Below, one piece after another: positions 25,946 to 35,599 of a stretch of DNA of 64,000 nucleotides. A model generated the notes under the pieces. It did not search any database and was not told the origin of the DNA. It was given only the letters and a program-made list of their open reading frames with translations. The DNA is taken from contig NZ_CP062008.1 in assembly GCF_005670685.2 (NCBI RefSeq), positions 496,001-560,000 of the forward strand, given 5' to 3'. Position 1 is the first letter of the stretch; the number at the start of each line of letters is the position of its first letter. A program made the translations under genes and the position numbers. Source of the stretch: Mycolicibacterium mucogenicum DSM 44124. Its GTDB lineage: Bacteria > Actinomycetota > Actinomycetes > Mycobacteriales > Mycobacteriaceae.

Positions 25946-26796
25946 GTTCGGATGTGAAACTGGGCTATATCGGCCTGGGCAACCAGGGCGCACCGATGGC
26001 CAAGCGACTGGCCGAATGGCCCGGCGGGCTGACCGTTTTCGACATGCGCGCCGAGGCCATGGCGCCGTTCGCCGAGCTCGGCGCCACCCTGGCCGACAGC
26101 ATCGCCGAGGTCGCCAAGGCCGATGTCATCAGCGTGACGGTGCTCAACGACGAGCAGGTCCGTGACGTCGTGGCGCAGTTGGCCGAGCATGCCGAACCCG
26201 CTACCGTCATCGCGATCCACTCCACCATCGAACCCACCACCGCGGTCGAACTGGCCGAGCAGTTGCGGCCCAAGGGGATTCACATCGTCGACGCGCCGGT
26301 GAGCGGCGGCGCCCATGCGGCGAGCAAGGGTGAGCTGGCCGTGATGGTCGGCGCCGACGACGACGCCTACGACAAGGTCAAGCCCGTCTTCAAGCAGTGG
26401 GCGTCGCTGGTGGTGCGGGCCGGCGAGCCGGGCGCGGGCACCAAGATGAAGCTGGCGCGGAATATGCTGACGTTCATCGGTTTTGCCGCGGCATGTGAGG
26501 CGCAGAAGCTGGCCGAGGCATCGGGCATCGATCTGCAGAAGCTGGGGCGCGTCGTCCGGCACAGTGACGCGCAGTCCGGTGGACCCGGCGCCATCATGGC
26601 GCGCGACGACACCAAGCCGCTGGCGCCCGACCACTTCCTCTACAACATGTTCGTCCACACCCGCGGGCTGGCGGAGAAGGATCTGTCGCTGGCACTCGGG
26701 CTGGGTTCGACTGTGGGAGTGGACCTTCCGCTTGCCGAGCTGGCGCTGGCCAACCTCGCCGAGGGCCTCGGCGTACCGCACCCGAAGGAGTCATGA
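25942..26796 (+). CDS. 3-hydroxyisobutyrate dehydrogenase-like oxidoreductase (Rv0770-like)
   Basis: The 284-aa protein belongs to the beta-hydroxyacid dehydrogenase family. It has the N-terminal cofactor motif GYIGLGNQGAPMAKRL, the substrate-binding DAPVSGGAHAASKGELAVMVG, and the catalytic-lysine region KMKLARNML. Family members oxidise 3-hydroxy acids with NAD(P). The start ATG 25942 overlaps the previous stop by 4 bp, so it is translationally coupled. Confidence 0.9.
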   Translation: MSSDVKLGYIGLGNQGAPMAKRLAEWPGGLTVFDMRAEAMAPFAELGATLADSIAEVAKADVISVTVLNDEQVRDVVAQLAEHAEPATVIAIHSTIEPTTAVELAEQLRPKGIHIVDAPVSGGAHAASKGELAVMVGADDDAYDKVKPVFKQWASLVVRAGEPGAGTKMKLARNMLTFIGFAAACEAQKLAEASGIDLQKLGRVVRHSDAQSGGPGAIMARDDTKPLAPDHFLYNMFVHTRGLAEKDLSLALGLGSTVGVDLPLAELALANLAEGLGVPHPKES

Positions 26797-27239
26797 TGGA
26801 CGAGCTGCGAGCCAAGGGCCTGGCGAAGATGAACGAGGTCTACGGCTGGGAGATGCCCAACATCGAGGGCGACCCGTACTTCGACCTCACCGTGGATCAC
26901 CTGTTCGGCACCATCTGGAGCAAGCCCGGCCTGTCCATGCGGGAGAAGCGGCTGATGACGTTCACGTGCGTCACCGCCGTCGGCTCGCAGGACCTGGCCG
27001 AGATCCAGATCAACGCCGCCTTGCTCAACGAGGAATTCACCGAGGCCGAGCTCAAGGACATCGGCATCTTCCTGACCCAGTACCTCGGCTTCCCACTCGG
27101 TTCGGCGTTCAACGGCGCGGTGTCCAAGGTGGTTGCCAGACGGCGTAAGGCGGCCGAGAAAGGCGTGGCGGAGGATCGCAAGGCCAACGTCAACGCCGCG
27201 GTCAGGATGAACACCGGGAGCGAGCTCGATGACAAGTAG
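26793..27239 (+). CDS. Carboxymuconolactone decarboxylase family protein (Rv0771-like)
   Basis: This 148-aa CMD-fold protein contains GLSMREKRLMTFTCVTAVGSQDLAEIQINAALLNEEFTEAELKDI, the typical helical core. The CxxC pair of AhpD-type peroxidases is missing, so a disulfide-reductase role is unlikely. The likely function is decarboxylation or lactone handling in the same oxidative pathway. It overlaps the preceding gene by 4 bp and the following one by 11 bp. Confidence 0.85.
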   Translation: MMDELRAKGLAKMNEVYGWEMPNIEGDPYFDLTVDHLFGTIWSKPGLSMREKRLMTFTCVTAVGSQDLAEIQINAALLNEEFTEAELKDIGIFLTQYLGFPLGSAFNGAVSKVVARRRKAAEKGVAEDRKANVNAAVRMNTGSELDDK

Positions 27240-28455
27240 GTACGCGTCGCTGTCGCGAGCTGAGCTCGCGGCGCTGGTGCCGGAGCTGCTGCTCATCGGC
27301 CAGCTCATCGATCGCGCCGGAATGGCCTGGTGCATCGTCGAATTCGGTCGTGAGGAGATGCTGCAGGTCGCCGTCGAGGAGTGGGCCGGGTCCAGCCCGC
27401 TCTACACCAAGCGCATGCAGAAGGCGCTGAAATACGAAGGCGTCGACGTCATCACGATCTTCAAGGGCCTGCAGCTCGATATCGGCGCGCCGCCGCAGTT
27501 CATGGACTTCCGGTACACCGTGCACGACCGCTGGCACGGGGAATTCCACCTCGACCACTGCGGTGCCCTCATGGACGTCGAGCCCATGGGTCCCGACTAC
27601 GTGCGCGGCATGTGCCACGACATCGAGGACCCGACGTTCGATGCGACGGCCCTGGCCACCAACCGGCGCTGCCAGGTGCGGCCCATCCACCGGCCGCCGC
27701 GGGTCCCGGCGGACCGGACCCCGGCCTGCGCGTGGACCGTCATCATCGACGAGTCGTACCCCGAGGTCGGCTTCATCCCGCAGCTCGACATCATCGGCGC
27801 GACAGACGCTTACCGCTGCGAGCTCGACGACATCGATCCCGCGGACGAGGGCCAGGCCGACTACTCCGGTCCGCTGGTGAGCGACGTCGACTTCTCGGAG
27901 TTCTCGCACTCGGCGCTGGTGCGCATCGCCGACGAGGTGTGTCTGCAGATGCACCTGCTGGTGTTGTCCTTCGCGCTCGCCGTGCGGGCCCGCTGCAACG
28001 GCGACGTCGACAAGGAACGGTCCATCCGGACCAAGTCCCTCATCGGCATCTCCGGGGTCGCGGCCGAACGCATCCAGAAGGTGTTGGGGTTGCCGGCCGA
28101 TGCCGCCGGTGCCCTGCGGGTACTGGAGCTGCATCCGCTCCTCAACCCGGCCGCCTATGTCTCCGTTGATGTTTCGGGCGACGAGGCGCACGTACACCCG
28201 TCGCCCGCGCACGAGGACGGCGCGTGGATCACCCTGGTGTCCCCGGAGTCCGATCTGCCGCTGCAGGCCGTCGCGACGGCCGTCAACCCACTGCTGCGGG
28301 CCGAGGTTTCGGGTGACGCCACCGACTGGAGCGTCCGGTTCATCGAAACCGACACCCCGGCAAAGGAACTCGGCGAGGTGTCGGTGTGCAAGGTCAGCAG
28401 TGGGGCGTCCTGGGTCTTCGAGGAACGCAAGTCCCTGCCGCTGACGGTGGTGTAG
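27229..28455 (+). CDS. Unrecognised 408-aa protein, coupled to the aldA operon
   Basis: I do not recognise this family. The protein is soluble, with no signal peptide or TM helix. It has a dense His/Cys/Asp-rich patch at residues about 100-130 (RYTVHDRWHGEFHLDHCGALMDVEPMG, then VRGMCHDIEDPTFDATA). Further on are CRPIHRPPR-like basic sequence and a helical region VCLQMHLLVLSFALAVRARC. The His-His-Cys-Asp spacing looks like a possible metal or cofactor site. The start ATG 27229 overlaps the CMD gene by 11 bp, so it probably works in the same pathway. It has no equivalent that I know of at this place in M. tuberculosis. Confidence 0.7.
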   Translation: MTSRYASLSRAELAALVPELLLIGQLIDRAGMAWCIVEFGREEMLQVAVEEWAGSSPLYTKRMQKALKYEGVDVITIFKGLQLDIGAPPQFMDFRYTVHDRWHGEFHLDHCGALMDVEPMGPDYVRGMCHDIEDPTFDATALATNRRCQVRPIHRPPRVPADRTPACAWTVIIDESYPEVGFIPQLDIIGATDAYRCELDDIDPADEGQADYSGPLVSDVDFSEFSHSALVRIADEVCLQMHLLVLSFALAVRARCNGDVDKERSIRTKSLIGISGVAAERIQKVLGLPADAAGALRVLELHPLLNPAAYVSVDVSGDEAHVHPSPAHEDGAWITLVSPESDLPLQAVATAVNPLLRAEVSGDATDWSVRFIETDTPAKELGEVSVCKVSSGASWVFEERKSLPLTVV

Positions 28456-28462
28456 GGGTCGC

Positions 28463-28954
28463 TCAGAAGTCGTCGAACTCGCTGTCGAGGCTCTGGATTC
28501 GGCCGGCGACTCCCGACAGGTCGGTGTGGGAGCGCTGGATGATGTCGGCGACGTCGCCGCTGGCCTTGCCGATCGCCGACCACAGCGCGTGGTCGGCGGC
28601 AGCGGTCGGCGTCTTCTTCGATTCGTCGGCGAGGTCGGTCACCCACCGCTTGAGCGCGTCGAGTTCGCGCCGTCCGCCGTTGACCACGTCCGCGGACCGC
28701 TCGAGTTCGTCGCCCACACGCTTGTCGAGGTCGGCCAGCCGGCCGAGGGTCTGGGCGTGCTTGGCGTTGGCGTCGGCATAGCGGTCGGCCGCGCCGCCGG
28801 TCCAGTGCGAACCGGGACCCGCGGCCTTCACCTGATCCTGCAGCTCACGCAACTGCTCGCTCTTGTCGAACTCGGAGCGGTCGTGCGGAACGCCCTCGCC
28901 GAAGGTCGCGCGGGCCCGCTCCCACATCAGCAGGAAGGCATCCAGCGGCTCCAC
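28463..28954 (-). CDS. EspA/EspE-like type VII secretion effector domain protein
   Basis: This 163-aa helical protein starts at GTG 28954 (MEPLDAFLLMWERARATFGEG) with GAGGAGG upstream. It has a W-x-G turn (SHWTGGAADRYADANAKHAQTLGRLADLDKRVGDELERSADVVNGGRRELDALKRWV) and regular amphipathic helices, the layout of the N-terminal domain of EspA/EspE-family ESX-1 substrates. No ESX machinery genes are nearby, so it is an orphan. It ends 7 bp after the end of the convergent 408-aa gene. The frame continues open upstream across purD, but that is chance antisense sequence. Confidence 0.7.
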   Translation of the reverse strand: MEPLDAFLLMWERARATFGEGVPHDRSEFDKSEQLRELQDQVKAAGPGSHWTGGAADRYADANAKHAQTLGRLADLDKRVGDELERSADVVNGGRRELDALKRWVTDLADESKKTPTAAADHALWSAIGKASGDVADIIQRSHTDLSGVAGRIQSLDSEFDDF

Positions 28955-29026
28955 CGGTGCGGACCTCCTCGCGTGCGTCGGGCCTGCCCAGTTTAGGACG
29001 AGCCGACCAGCTACTAGGGTGTGGCT

Positions 29027-30295
29027 GTGCGCGTCCTCGTGATCGGCTCCGGTGCCCGTGAACATGCCCTGCTGCTCGCCCTGAGCCGCGACCCCCAGGT
29101 GGACTACCTGGCCGTCGCTCCCGGCAATGCCGGTACCTCCGCCGTCGCCGAGCAGCACGACGTCGACATCACCGCCGCCGACGAGGTCGTCGCGCTGGCC
29201 AAGAAGCTGACGGCCGACCTGGTCGTGATCGGACCCGAGGTTCCGCTGGTGCTCGGTGTCGCCGACGCGCTGCGGGCAGCCGGCATCGCAACCTTCGGGC
29301 CGTCCAAGGACGCCGCCCGCATCGAAGGCTCCAAGGCGTTCGCCAAGGACGTCATGTCCGCCGCCGGCGTTCGCACCGCGACGAGCGAGATCGTCGACAA
29401 CCCCGCCCACCTCGATGCCGCCCTGGACCGCTTCGGCCCGCCCGCCGGCCAGCAGGCCTGGGTCGTCAAGGACGACGGTCTGGCCGCCGGCAAGGGCGTC
29501 GTCGTCTCCGCCGACCGCGAGGCCGCCCGCGCCCACGCCGCCGAACTGCTCGAATCCGGCCACCCGGTGCTGCTCGAGTCGTTCCTCGACGGGCCCGAGG
29601 TGTCGCTGTTCTGCGTCGTCGACGGCGAGACCGTGGTGCCGCTGCTGCCCGCGCAGGATTTCAAGCGCGTCGGCGACAACGACAGCGGACCCAACACCGG
29701 TGGCATGGGCGCCTACACGCCGCTGCCGTGGCTGCCCGCCGCGGTTGTCGAGCAGATCGTCGATGAGGTCGTCAAACCCGTTGCCGCGGAACTGGTCCGG
29801 CGTGACAGCTCCTTCTCGGGCCTGCTGTACGCGGGCCTGGCCATCACCTCGAACGGTCCGGCCGTCGTCGAATTCAACTGCCGCTTCGGCGATCCCGAGA
29901 CCCAGGCGGTCCTGGCGCTGCTGCAGACGCCGCTGGGCACGCTGCTGAACGCCGCCGCCACCGGAACCCTGGACGCGATCGGTCCGCTGCAGTGGCAGGA
30001 CGGTTCGGCCGTGACGGTCGTCGTCGCCGCCGAGAACTACCCGGGACGCCCCCGCGTCGGCGACGTCATCACCGGATCGGAGACCGCGGGCGTGCTGCAC
30101 GCGGGCACCACGCGCCGCGACGACGGCAGCGTCGTCTCCTCCGGCGGCCGGGTGCTGTCGGTGGTCGGTACCGGTGCGGACCTGGCGGCCGCGCGCGCCG
30201 AGGCCTACCGGATCATCGAGTCGATCCGCTTGCCGGGCAGCCACTTCCGCACCGACATCGGCCTCGCCGCCGCCGAAGGCCGCATCTCCCTCTAG
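29027..30295 (+). CDS. purD: Phosphoribosylamine-glycine ligase PurD
   Basis: This is the second enzyme of de novo purine synthesis: phosphoribosylamine + glycine + ATP gives GAR. It has an ATP-grasp fold. The N-terminus [23 protein letters not shown] is followed by [34 protein letters not shown], the family signature [11 protein letters not shown] and [12 protein letters not shown] chose GTG 29027, which gives MRVLVIGSG as in relatives, with AGGG at good distance; GTG 29021 is also in frame. A 49-bp palindrome follows two bases after the stop. Confidence 0.96.
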   Translation: MRVLVIGSGAREHALLLALSRDPQVDYLAVAPGNAGTSAVAEQHDVDITAADEVVALAKKLTADLVVIGPEVPLVLGVADALRAAGIATFGPSKDAARIEGSKAFAKDVMSAAGVRTATSEIVDNPAHLDAALDRFGPPAGQQAWVVKDDGLAAGKGVVVSADREAARAHAAELLESGHPVLLESFLDGPEVSLFCVVDGETVVPLLPAQDFKRVGDNDSGPNTGGMGAYTPLPWLPAAVVEQIVDEVVKPVAAELVRRDSSFSGLLYAGLAITSNGPAVVEFNCRFGDPETQAVLALLQTPLGTLLNAAATGTLDAIGPLQWQDGSAVTVVVAAENYPGRPRVGDVITGSETAGVLHAGTTRRDDGSVVSSGGRVLSVVGTGADLAAARAEAYRIIESIRLPGSHFRTDIGLAAAEGRISL

Positions 30296-30296
30296 C

Positions 30297-30345
30297 GATT
30301 CGTGCACGATTTTCCGCGCGCACCGCGGAAAATCGTGCACAAATC
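30297..30345. repeat. 49-bp gene-end palindrome, copy A (purD / esterase)
   Basis: Two 22-nt arms around a 5-nt centre pair at 21 of 22 positions; the core of each arm is GTGCACGATTTTCCGCG or its complement. It lies exactly between the convergent purD and esterase genes. The esterase stop codon (TGA of TGATTTGTGCACG) is part of the repeat. Copies B and C are at 34607-34655 and 56421-56469. It could act as a bidirectional terminator or be a REP-like mobile palindrome. Confidence 0.8.
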
Positions 30346-31240
30346 ACTGGACGAGGAGCGGGGCGAGCCAGGAAATCTCGGCCGGCAGCTGCGCGCTCCA
30401 GAACGAGCCGTCGTGCCCGCCGGGAGAGAAGCCACCCGCCGCGCCGTTCGGCAGCTGCGCGATGAACTGTTTGGTCGCCGAGTAGAACGGGTCGCTGTCA
30501 CCGCAGTCGATGCGGATCGGGATACCGGCCAGCCCGGGCAGATCCCACACCGAGTTGGCCGCGTAGTCGGCCGCGCCGTCGAACGCGCCCGGGGCCGTCG
30601 CGCCCGATGACGTCCACAACGCCGGGCTGACGGCGCAGATCGCCGCGGTGCGGGCCGCGCCCAGCCGGGCGCCCAGCAGCAGCGCGCCGTAGCCGCCCAT
30701 GGACCAGCCGAGAAAACCCACCCTCGAGGTGTCGAGGCCCTGCGAGGCCAGCATCGGGATCAGCTCGTCGAGCACCATCGCGCCGGAATCCTCGCCGGAC
30801 GCCCGCTTGTGCCAGTAGCCGCCCCCACCGTCGACGGCGACAACCGCGAACGGCGGCAGCCCCGCGGACACGGCCTGTGCCAGCCCCTGCTCGACACCGC
30901 CGGCCATCACTGTCGCGGCGTCGCTGCCTTTGCCGTGCAGCGCGATAACGGGCCGCAGCGGGGCGGTCTGGCCCGGCGGGCGGGCGATGGCCCAGTTGGT
31001 CGAGATGCCGCCGCGGGCCTGCGAGACGAAGGAACCGGTCACGTAGGTCGGCGCCGGATCCGCGACGGCCGGAGGCGGCGCCAGCGGCACCCCGACGCTC
31101 GTCATGGTCACCGGGTTCGCGGTGACCGTCGGGCGGCCCGACGTCGACCCCAGCGCGAACGCGCCGGCGGCCCCTGCGGCGGCGCCGGCTCCGAGACGGA
31201 GGACGGCGCGTCGGCTCAGCTCTGCCATGGCCGCCATCAT
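30344..31240 (-). CDS. Exported esterase/alpha-beta hydrolase (Rv0774c-like)
   Basis: The N-terminus LSRRAVLRLGAGAAAGAAGAFALG contains a twin-arginine-like Tat signal, so the protein is probably exported folded. The catalytic domain has the nucleophile elbow GFLGWSMGGYGALLLG (G-x-S-x-G), PVIALHGKGSDAATVM and a C-terminal HDGSFW histidine. It resembles esterase-D/mycolyltransferase-like hydrolases. M. tuberculosis Rv0774c is reported as an esterase in the same place. The start may be ATG 31240 or ATG 31228 (MAELSRRAV). The stop codon lies within palindrome A. Confidence 0.87.
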   Translation of the reverse strand: MMAAMAELSRRAVLRLGAGAAAGAAGAFALGSTSGRPTVTANPVTMTSVGVPLAPPPAVADPAPTYVTGSFVSQARGGISTNWAIARPPGQTAPLRPVIALHGKGSDAATVMAGGVEQGLAQAVSAGLPPFAVVAVDGGGGYWHKRASGEDSGAMVLDELIPMLASQGLDTSRVGFLGWSMGGYGALLLGARLGAARTAAICAVSPALWTSSGATAPGAFDGAADYAANSVWDLPGLAGIPIRIDCGDSDPFYSATKQFIAQLPNGAAGGFSPGGHDGSFWSAQLPAEISWLAPLLVQ

Positions 31241-31336
31241 GCCATCGGCCGCAGCCCGTCATTCCTGAGTAATGCCTAATGGATTACGTGAAATCGTGAT
31301 CGCCGCGTGACCATTCCTGGCAGCATTTACAGCGTG

Positions 31337-31951
31337 ATGACAGCAGTCACCCCGAAGGGGGAACGGCGACGGTATGCGCTGGTCAGCGCGGCCGCCGAGC
31401 TGCTGTGTGAAGGCGGCTTCGACGCCGTCCGGCACCGCGCCGTGGCGCAGCGGGCCGGGCTGCCGCTGGCCTCCACGACGTACTACTTCTCGTCCCTCGA
31501 CGACCTCATCGAAAAGGCGGTCGAGCACGTCGGAGAATCGGAATCCCAGCAGCTGCGCATGCGCGTCTCGGCGTTGTCGCGGCGTCGCCGCGGCGCGGAC
31601 GCGACGGCGGACCTGCTGGTCGACCTGCTGGTCGGTGACGGTAACCGGGCGTCCGACCAGTTGATCTCCCGCTACGAGCGGTACATCGCCTGCGCCCGTC
31701 AGCCCGGGCTGCGCGACGTGCAGCGGCGCATTCTCAAGCAGCGGTCCGAGGCCGTCGTCGAGGTCGTGGAACGGTCCGGGCGCTCGGTACGCGCCGAACT
31801 GCTCACGGCCCTGGTCTGCGCCGTGGACGGGGCGGTAGTGGCGTCGATGGTGAGCGACGGCGACGGTCCGCGCGCGACGGCCCGGGCGACCCTCGTGGAC
31901 GTCATCGACGTCCTGGCGCCCTTCGACCAGGAACGCCGGGTCGCCCTGTAA
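31337..31951 (+). CDS. TetR-family regulator (Rv0775-like)
   Basis: The 204-aa protein has an N-terminal TetR helix-turn-helix: RRYALVSAAAELLCEGGFDAVRHRAVAQRAGLPLASTTYYFSSLDDLIEKAV. The rest is a helical ligand-binding domain (GGDGNRASDQLISRYERY-like region). The start ATG 31337 gives MTAVTPKGERRR; the frame is open upstream to 31307. It is divergent from the esterase gene and lies 24 bp upstream of purB. The likely targets are its own promoter and the esterase. Confidence 0.87.
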   Translation: MTAVTPKGERRRYALVSAAAELLCEGGFDAVRHRAVAQRAGLPLASTTYYFSSLDDLIEKAVEHVGESESQQLRMRVSALSRRRRGADATADLLVDLLVGDGNRASDQLISRYERYIACARQPGLRDVQRRILKQRSEAVVEVVERSGRSVRAELLTALVCAVDGAVVASMVSDGDGPRATARATLVDVIDVLAPFDQERRVAL

Positions 31952-31975
31952 GCGGGCTTAGTAGGCTGTAGTTCC

Positions 31976-33394
31976 GTGAGCATCCCCAACGTGCTGGCCA
32001 ATCGTTACGCCAGCGACGAGATGGTGGCCATCTGGTCCCCGGAGAACAAGATCGTCGCCGAACGCCGGCTGTGGCTGGCCGTGCTGCGCGCGCAGTCCGA
32101 ACTGGGCGTGACCGTGCCGTCCGGCGTCGTCGAGGACTACGAGCGGGTGCTGGAACAGGTCGACCTGGGTTCGATCGCCGCGCGGGAGCGTGTCACCCGG
32201 CACGACGTCAAGGCGCGCATCGAGGAGTTCAACGCGCTGGCCGGCCACGAGCACGTCCACAAGGGCATGACGAGCCGCGACCTCACCGAGAACGTCGAGC
32301 AGCTGCAGATTCGGCAGTCGCTGGAGCTGGTGTTCTCGCACGGCGTCGCGGTGGTGGCCCGGCTGGCCGAACGCGCCGCGCTGTACCGCGACCTGGTGAT
32401 GGCCGGCCGCTCGCACAACGTGGCGGCGCAGGCCACCACCCTGGGCAAGCGGTTCGCCTCGGCCGCCGAGGAGACGCTGATCGCGCTGACCCGGCTGCGG
32501 GAACTGATCGACCGGTACCCGCTGCGCGGCATCAAGGGCCCGATGGGCACGTCGCAGGACATGTTGGACCTGTTCGACGGTGACGCCTCGCGGCTGGCGG
32601 ACCTGGAGCGCCGGGTGGCCGAATTCCTGGGATTCACCGAGGTTTTCACGTCCGTCGGCCAGGTGTACCCGCGGTCGCTGGACCACGACGTGCTGTCCGC
32701 GCTGGTGCAGCTGGGCGCCGGTCCGTCGTCGTTCGCGCACACCATCCGGCTGATGGCCGGCCACGAACTGGCCACCGAGGGCTTCGCACCCGGGCAGGTC
32801 GGCTCGTCGGCCATGCCGCACAAGATGAACACCCGCTCGTGCGAGCGCGTCAACGGCCTGCAGGTCGTGCTGCGCGGCTACGGCTCGATGGCCGCGGAAC
32901 TGGCTGGCGCGCAATGGAATGAGGGTGACGTCTTCTGCTCGGTGGTGCGCCGCGTCGCGCTGCCCGACGCGTTCTTCGCGATCGACGGACAGACCGAGAC
33001 GTTCCTGACGGTGCTCGACGAGTTCGGCGCCTACCCCGCGGTGATCCAGCGCGAGCTGGACCGCTACCTGCCGTTCCTGGCGACGACCCGCATCCTCATC
33101 GCCGCGGTGCGCGCCGGCGTCGGCCGCGAGACCGCGCACGAGGTCATCAAGGAGCACGCCGTCGCGGTCGCGCTCGCGATGCGCGAAAAGGGTTTGGAGC
33201 CAGACCTCCTGGACCGGCTGGCCGCCGATCCGCGGCTGCCGTTGGACCGCGTCGAGCTCGACGCGGCGCTGGCCGACAAGCAGGCGTTCAGCGGCGCGGC
33301 CGGTGACCAGGTCGACGCCGTCGTCGCCGCGGTGGACCGCCTGGTGGCGCAGTACCCGGAGGCGGCCAAGTACACCTCGGGCGCCATCCTGTGA
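31976..33394 (+). CDS. purB: Adenylosuccinate lyase PurB
   Basis: This 472-aa fumarase/aspartase-superfamily enzyme cleaves SAICAR and adenylosuccinate, releasing fumarate, in purine synthesis. The signature [10 protein letters not shown] (catalytic Ser in the flexible loop) is present, with [15 protein letters not shown] and [19 protein letters not shown] holding the active-site histidines. The start is GTG 31976 ([13 protein letters not shown]). The end overlaps the cyp126 start by 4 bp. Confidence 0.96.
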   Translation: MSIPNVLANRYASDEMVAIWSPENKIVAERRLWLAVLRAQSELGVTVPSGVVEDYERVLEQVDLGSIAARERVTRHDVKARIEEFNALAGHEHVHKGMTSRDLTENVEQLQIRQSLELVFSHGVAVVARLAERAALYRDLVMAGRSHNVAAQATTLGKRFASAAEETLIALTRLRELIDRYPLRGIKGPMGTSQDMLDLFDGDASRLADLERRVAEFLGFTEVFTSVGQVYPRSLDHDVLSALVQLGAGPSSFAHTIRLMAGHELATEGFAPGQVGSSAMPHKMNTRSCERVNGLQVVLRGYGSMAAELAGAQWNEGDVFCSVVRRVALPDAFFAIDGQTETFLTVLDEFGAYPAVIQRELDRYLPFLATTRILIAAVRAGVGRETAHEVIKEHAVAVALAMREKGLEPDLLDRLAADPRLPLDRVELDAALADKQAFSGAAGDQVDAVVAAVDRLVAQYPEAAKYTSGAIL

Positions 33395-34608
33395 CCTTGG
33401 CGGGAAGCTTGGCCGGGGTTGACCTGACCGACCTCGACAACTTCGCGTCGGGCTTCCCCCACGAGCTGTTCGCGCGGCACCGCGCGGAAGCTCCGGTGTA
33501 CTGGCACGAGCCGACCGAGAACACCCCCGACGGCGAGGGCTTCTGGTCGGTGGCCACTCACGCGGAAACCCTTGCGGTGCTGCGTGATCCGGTGACCTAC
33601 TCGTCGGTGACGGGCGGTACGCGGCCGTTTGGCGGGACCCTGATCCAGGACCTGTCGATCGCCGGCCAGGTGCTGAACATGATGGACGATCCGCGGCACG
33701 CGGAGATCCGGCGGCTGGTGTCGTCGGGGCTGACGCCGCGGATGATCGCGCGGGTCGAGGATGACCTGCGTGCCCGCAGCCGGGCCCTGCTGGATGCGGT
33801 GTCGCCGGGGGTGCCGTTCGACTTCCTGGTCGACATCGCGGCCGAGCTGCCCATGCAGATGATCTGCATCCTGATGGGTATCCCGGAGTCGCAACGGCAT
33901 TGGCTGTTCGAGGCCATCGAGCCGAGTTTCGATTTCGGCGGTTCCCGCAAGGCCGCCATCACCCGGTTGTCCGTGGAGGAAGCCGGCTCCCGGATGTACA
34001 ACTTCGGCATGGAGCTGATCGCATCCAAGCGGGCCGAGCCCACCGACGACATGCTGTCGGTGGTGGCCAACGCCGAAGGCGTGTCAGACCTCGAGGTGTA
34101 CCTGTTCTTCAACCTGCTGTTCAGCGCGGGCGCCGAGACCACCCGCAACTCGGTGGCCGGCGGGCTGCTGGCGTTGTGCGAGAACCCCTCTCAGCTGGCG
34201 CGGCTGCGCGCCGACCTGTCGCTGCTGCCGTCCGCGATCGAGGAGATGGTGCGCTGGACTTCGCCGTCGCCGTCGAAGCGGCGCACCGCCACGCGGGCGG
34301 TGTCGCTGGGCGGTTGCGATATCGAGGCGGGGCAGAAGGTGGTCGTCTGGGAAGGTTCGGCCAACCGCGACGAGCTCGTGTTCGCCGACCCGATGACGTT
34401 CGACGTGGCGCGGAAACCCAACCCGCACTTGGGATTCGGGCAGGGTCTGCACTACTGCCTGGGCGCCAACCTGGCCCGCCTGGAGCTGCGGGTGCTGTTC
34501 GAGGAGCTGCTCACCCGGTTTCCGGACATCCAGGTCGTCGAGCCGCCGGAATGGACGCGCAGCAACCGGCACACCGGGCTCCGGCACCTCTGGGTGTCCC
34601 TGTCGTGA
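33391..34608 (+). CDS. cyp126: Cytochrome P450 CYP126
   Basis: The 405-aa P450 is translationally coupled to purB (GTG 33391 within GTGA). The I-helix is [13 protein letters not shown], the K-helix [16 protein letters not shown] and the heme loop [17 protein letters not shown]. Position and sequence agree with M. tuberculosis CYP126 (Rv0778). The physiological substrate of CYP126 is not known to me. The stop codon TGA is the first part of palindrome B. Confidence 0.93.
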   Translation: MTLAGSLAGVDLTDLDNFASGFPHELFARHRAEAPVYWHEPTENTPDGEGFWSVATHAETLAVLRDPVTYSSVTGGTRPFGGTLIQDLSIAGQVLNMMDDPRHAEIRRLVSSGLTPRMIARVEDDLRARSRALLDAVSPGVPFDFLVDIAAELPMQMICILMGIPESQRHWLFEAIEPSFDFGGSRKAAITRLSVEEAGSRMYNFGMELIASKRAEPTDDMLSVVANAEGVSDLEVYLFFNLLFSAGAETTRNSVAGGLLALCENPSQLARLRADLSLLPSAIEEMVRWTSPSPSKRRTATRAVSLGGCDIEAGQKVVVWEGSANRDELVFADPMTFDVARKPNPHLGFGQGLHYCLGANLARLELRVLFEELLTRFPDIQVVEPPEWTRSNRHTGLRHLWVSLS

Positions 34609-34655
34609 TTTGTGTACGAAAATCCGCGGGTAGCGCGGAAAATCGTGCACAAATC
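34607..34655. repeat. 49-bp gene-end palindrome, copy B (cyp126 / methyltransferase)
   Basis: The arms 34607-34628 and 34634-34655 pair at about 18 of 22 positions around GGTAG. The left arm reads GAAAATCC where copy A reads GATTTTCC. The repeat supplies the stop codons of both convergent genes: TGA of cyp126 on the plus strand and TGA of the methyltransferase on the minus strand. Confidence 0.8.
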
Positions 34656-35511
34656 ACGACTTTTCGAGGGTGAATTGATTGACGTCGACCTGGCGCAGCC
34701 GGAACAACTTCGCGCACCCGGTCAGGTATTTCATGTACCGGTCGTAGACCTCGACCGATTGCACTGCGATGGCTTCGTCGCGGTGTGATTCCAGGGCCTC
34801 GGCCCAGAGGTCGAGGGTTCGCGCGTAGTGCGGCTGCAGTGACTGGACTCTCGTCACCTTGAATCCGGCCGCCGCGGCGTGCTGACGGACCATCGGGCCG
34901 GACGGCAGCCGGCCGCCCGGGAAAATCTCGGTCATGATGAACTTGACGAACCGCAGCAGGTCGATCGTGACGGGCAGGTTTGTGTAACGCGGATCGGTGG
35001 TGCAGATGGTGTGCAGCAGCATGACGCCGTCGGGCGGGAGAGCGTCGTAGGCCATCTGGAAGAACGCCGGATAGCGTTCGTGACCGAAATGCTCGAACGC
35101 GCCGATGGAAACGATCCGGTCGACCGTTCCGTCGTATTGTTCCCAGCCGCCGAGGAGGACGCGACGGGAGCGGGTGGTGTCCATGTCGTCGAAGAGCCGC
35201 TCGACGTGGGTGGCCTGGTTCTTGGACAAGGTGAGGCCGATGACGTTCACGTCGTACTTCTCGATGGCGCGGCGCATGGTGGCGCCCCAGCCGCAGCCGA
35301 TGTCGAGCAGCGTCATTCCTTGTCTGAGGCCGAGTTTTCCGAGGGCGAGGTCGATCTTGGCGGTTTGGGCCTGTTCGAGCGTCATGTCGTCGCGCTCGAA
35401 GTATGCGCAGCTGTAGGTCTGGCTGGGGTCCAGGAACAGTCTGAAGAAGTCGTCGGATAGGTCGTAGTGGGCTTGAACGTCCGCGAAATGCGGTTGAAGT
35501 TTATGCGCCAT
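34654..35511 (-). CDS. Mycolic acid methyltransferase (CmaA/MmaA family), paralog 1
   Basis: This 285-aa SAM-dependent methyltransferase starts at ATG 35511 ([40 protein letters not shown]) with AGGAAGGA upstream. The SAM site is [27 protein letters not shown] and FEHFGHERYPAFF carry the active-site residues of the family. Enzymes of this type add methyl, methoxy, keto or cyclopropane groups to mycolic acid chains on acyl carrier protein. It is very similar to the 38681-39544 gene, so the two arose by duplication. The stop codon is provided by palindrome B. Confidence 0.9.
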   Translation of the reverse strand: MAHKLQPHFADVQAHYDLSDDFFRLFLDPSQTYSCAYFERDDMTLEQAQTAKIDLALGKLGLRQGMTLLDIGCGWGATMRRAIEKYDVNVIGLTLSKNQATHVERLFDDMDTTRSRRVLLGGWEQYDGTVDRIVSIGAFEHFGHERYPAFFQMAYDALPPDGVMLLHTICTTDPRYTNLPVTIDLLRFVKFIMTEIFPGGRLPSGPMVRQHAAAAGFKVTRVQSLQPHYARTLDLWAEALESHRDEAIAVQSVEVYDRYMKYLTGCAKLFRLRQVDVNQFTLEKS

Positions 35512-35599
35512 GATGTTCCTTCCTGGCGGTTGGGCTGGATTCAGTGCTCCATGAAAAGCATTGAATTGCAACGGATATCGATGTGACAGTGTGATCCCG

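Noticed and set aside
28463..30340. A 625-codon minus-strand open frame across purD
   Set aside because: The real gene starts at GTG 28954 with a good ribosome binding site; the rest is antisense to purD.
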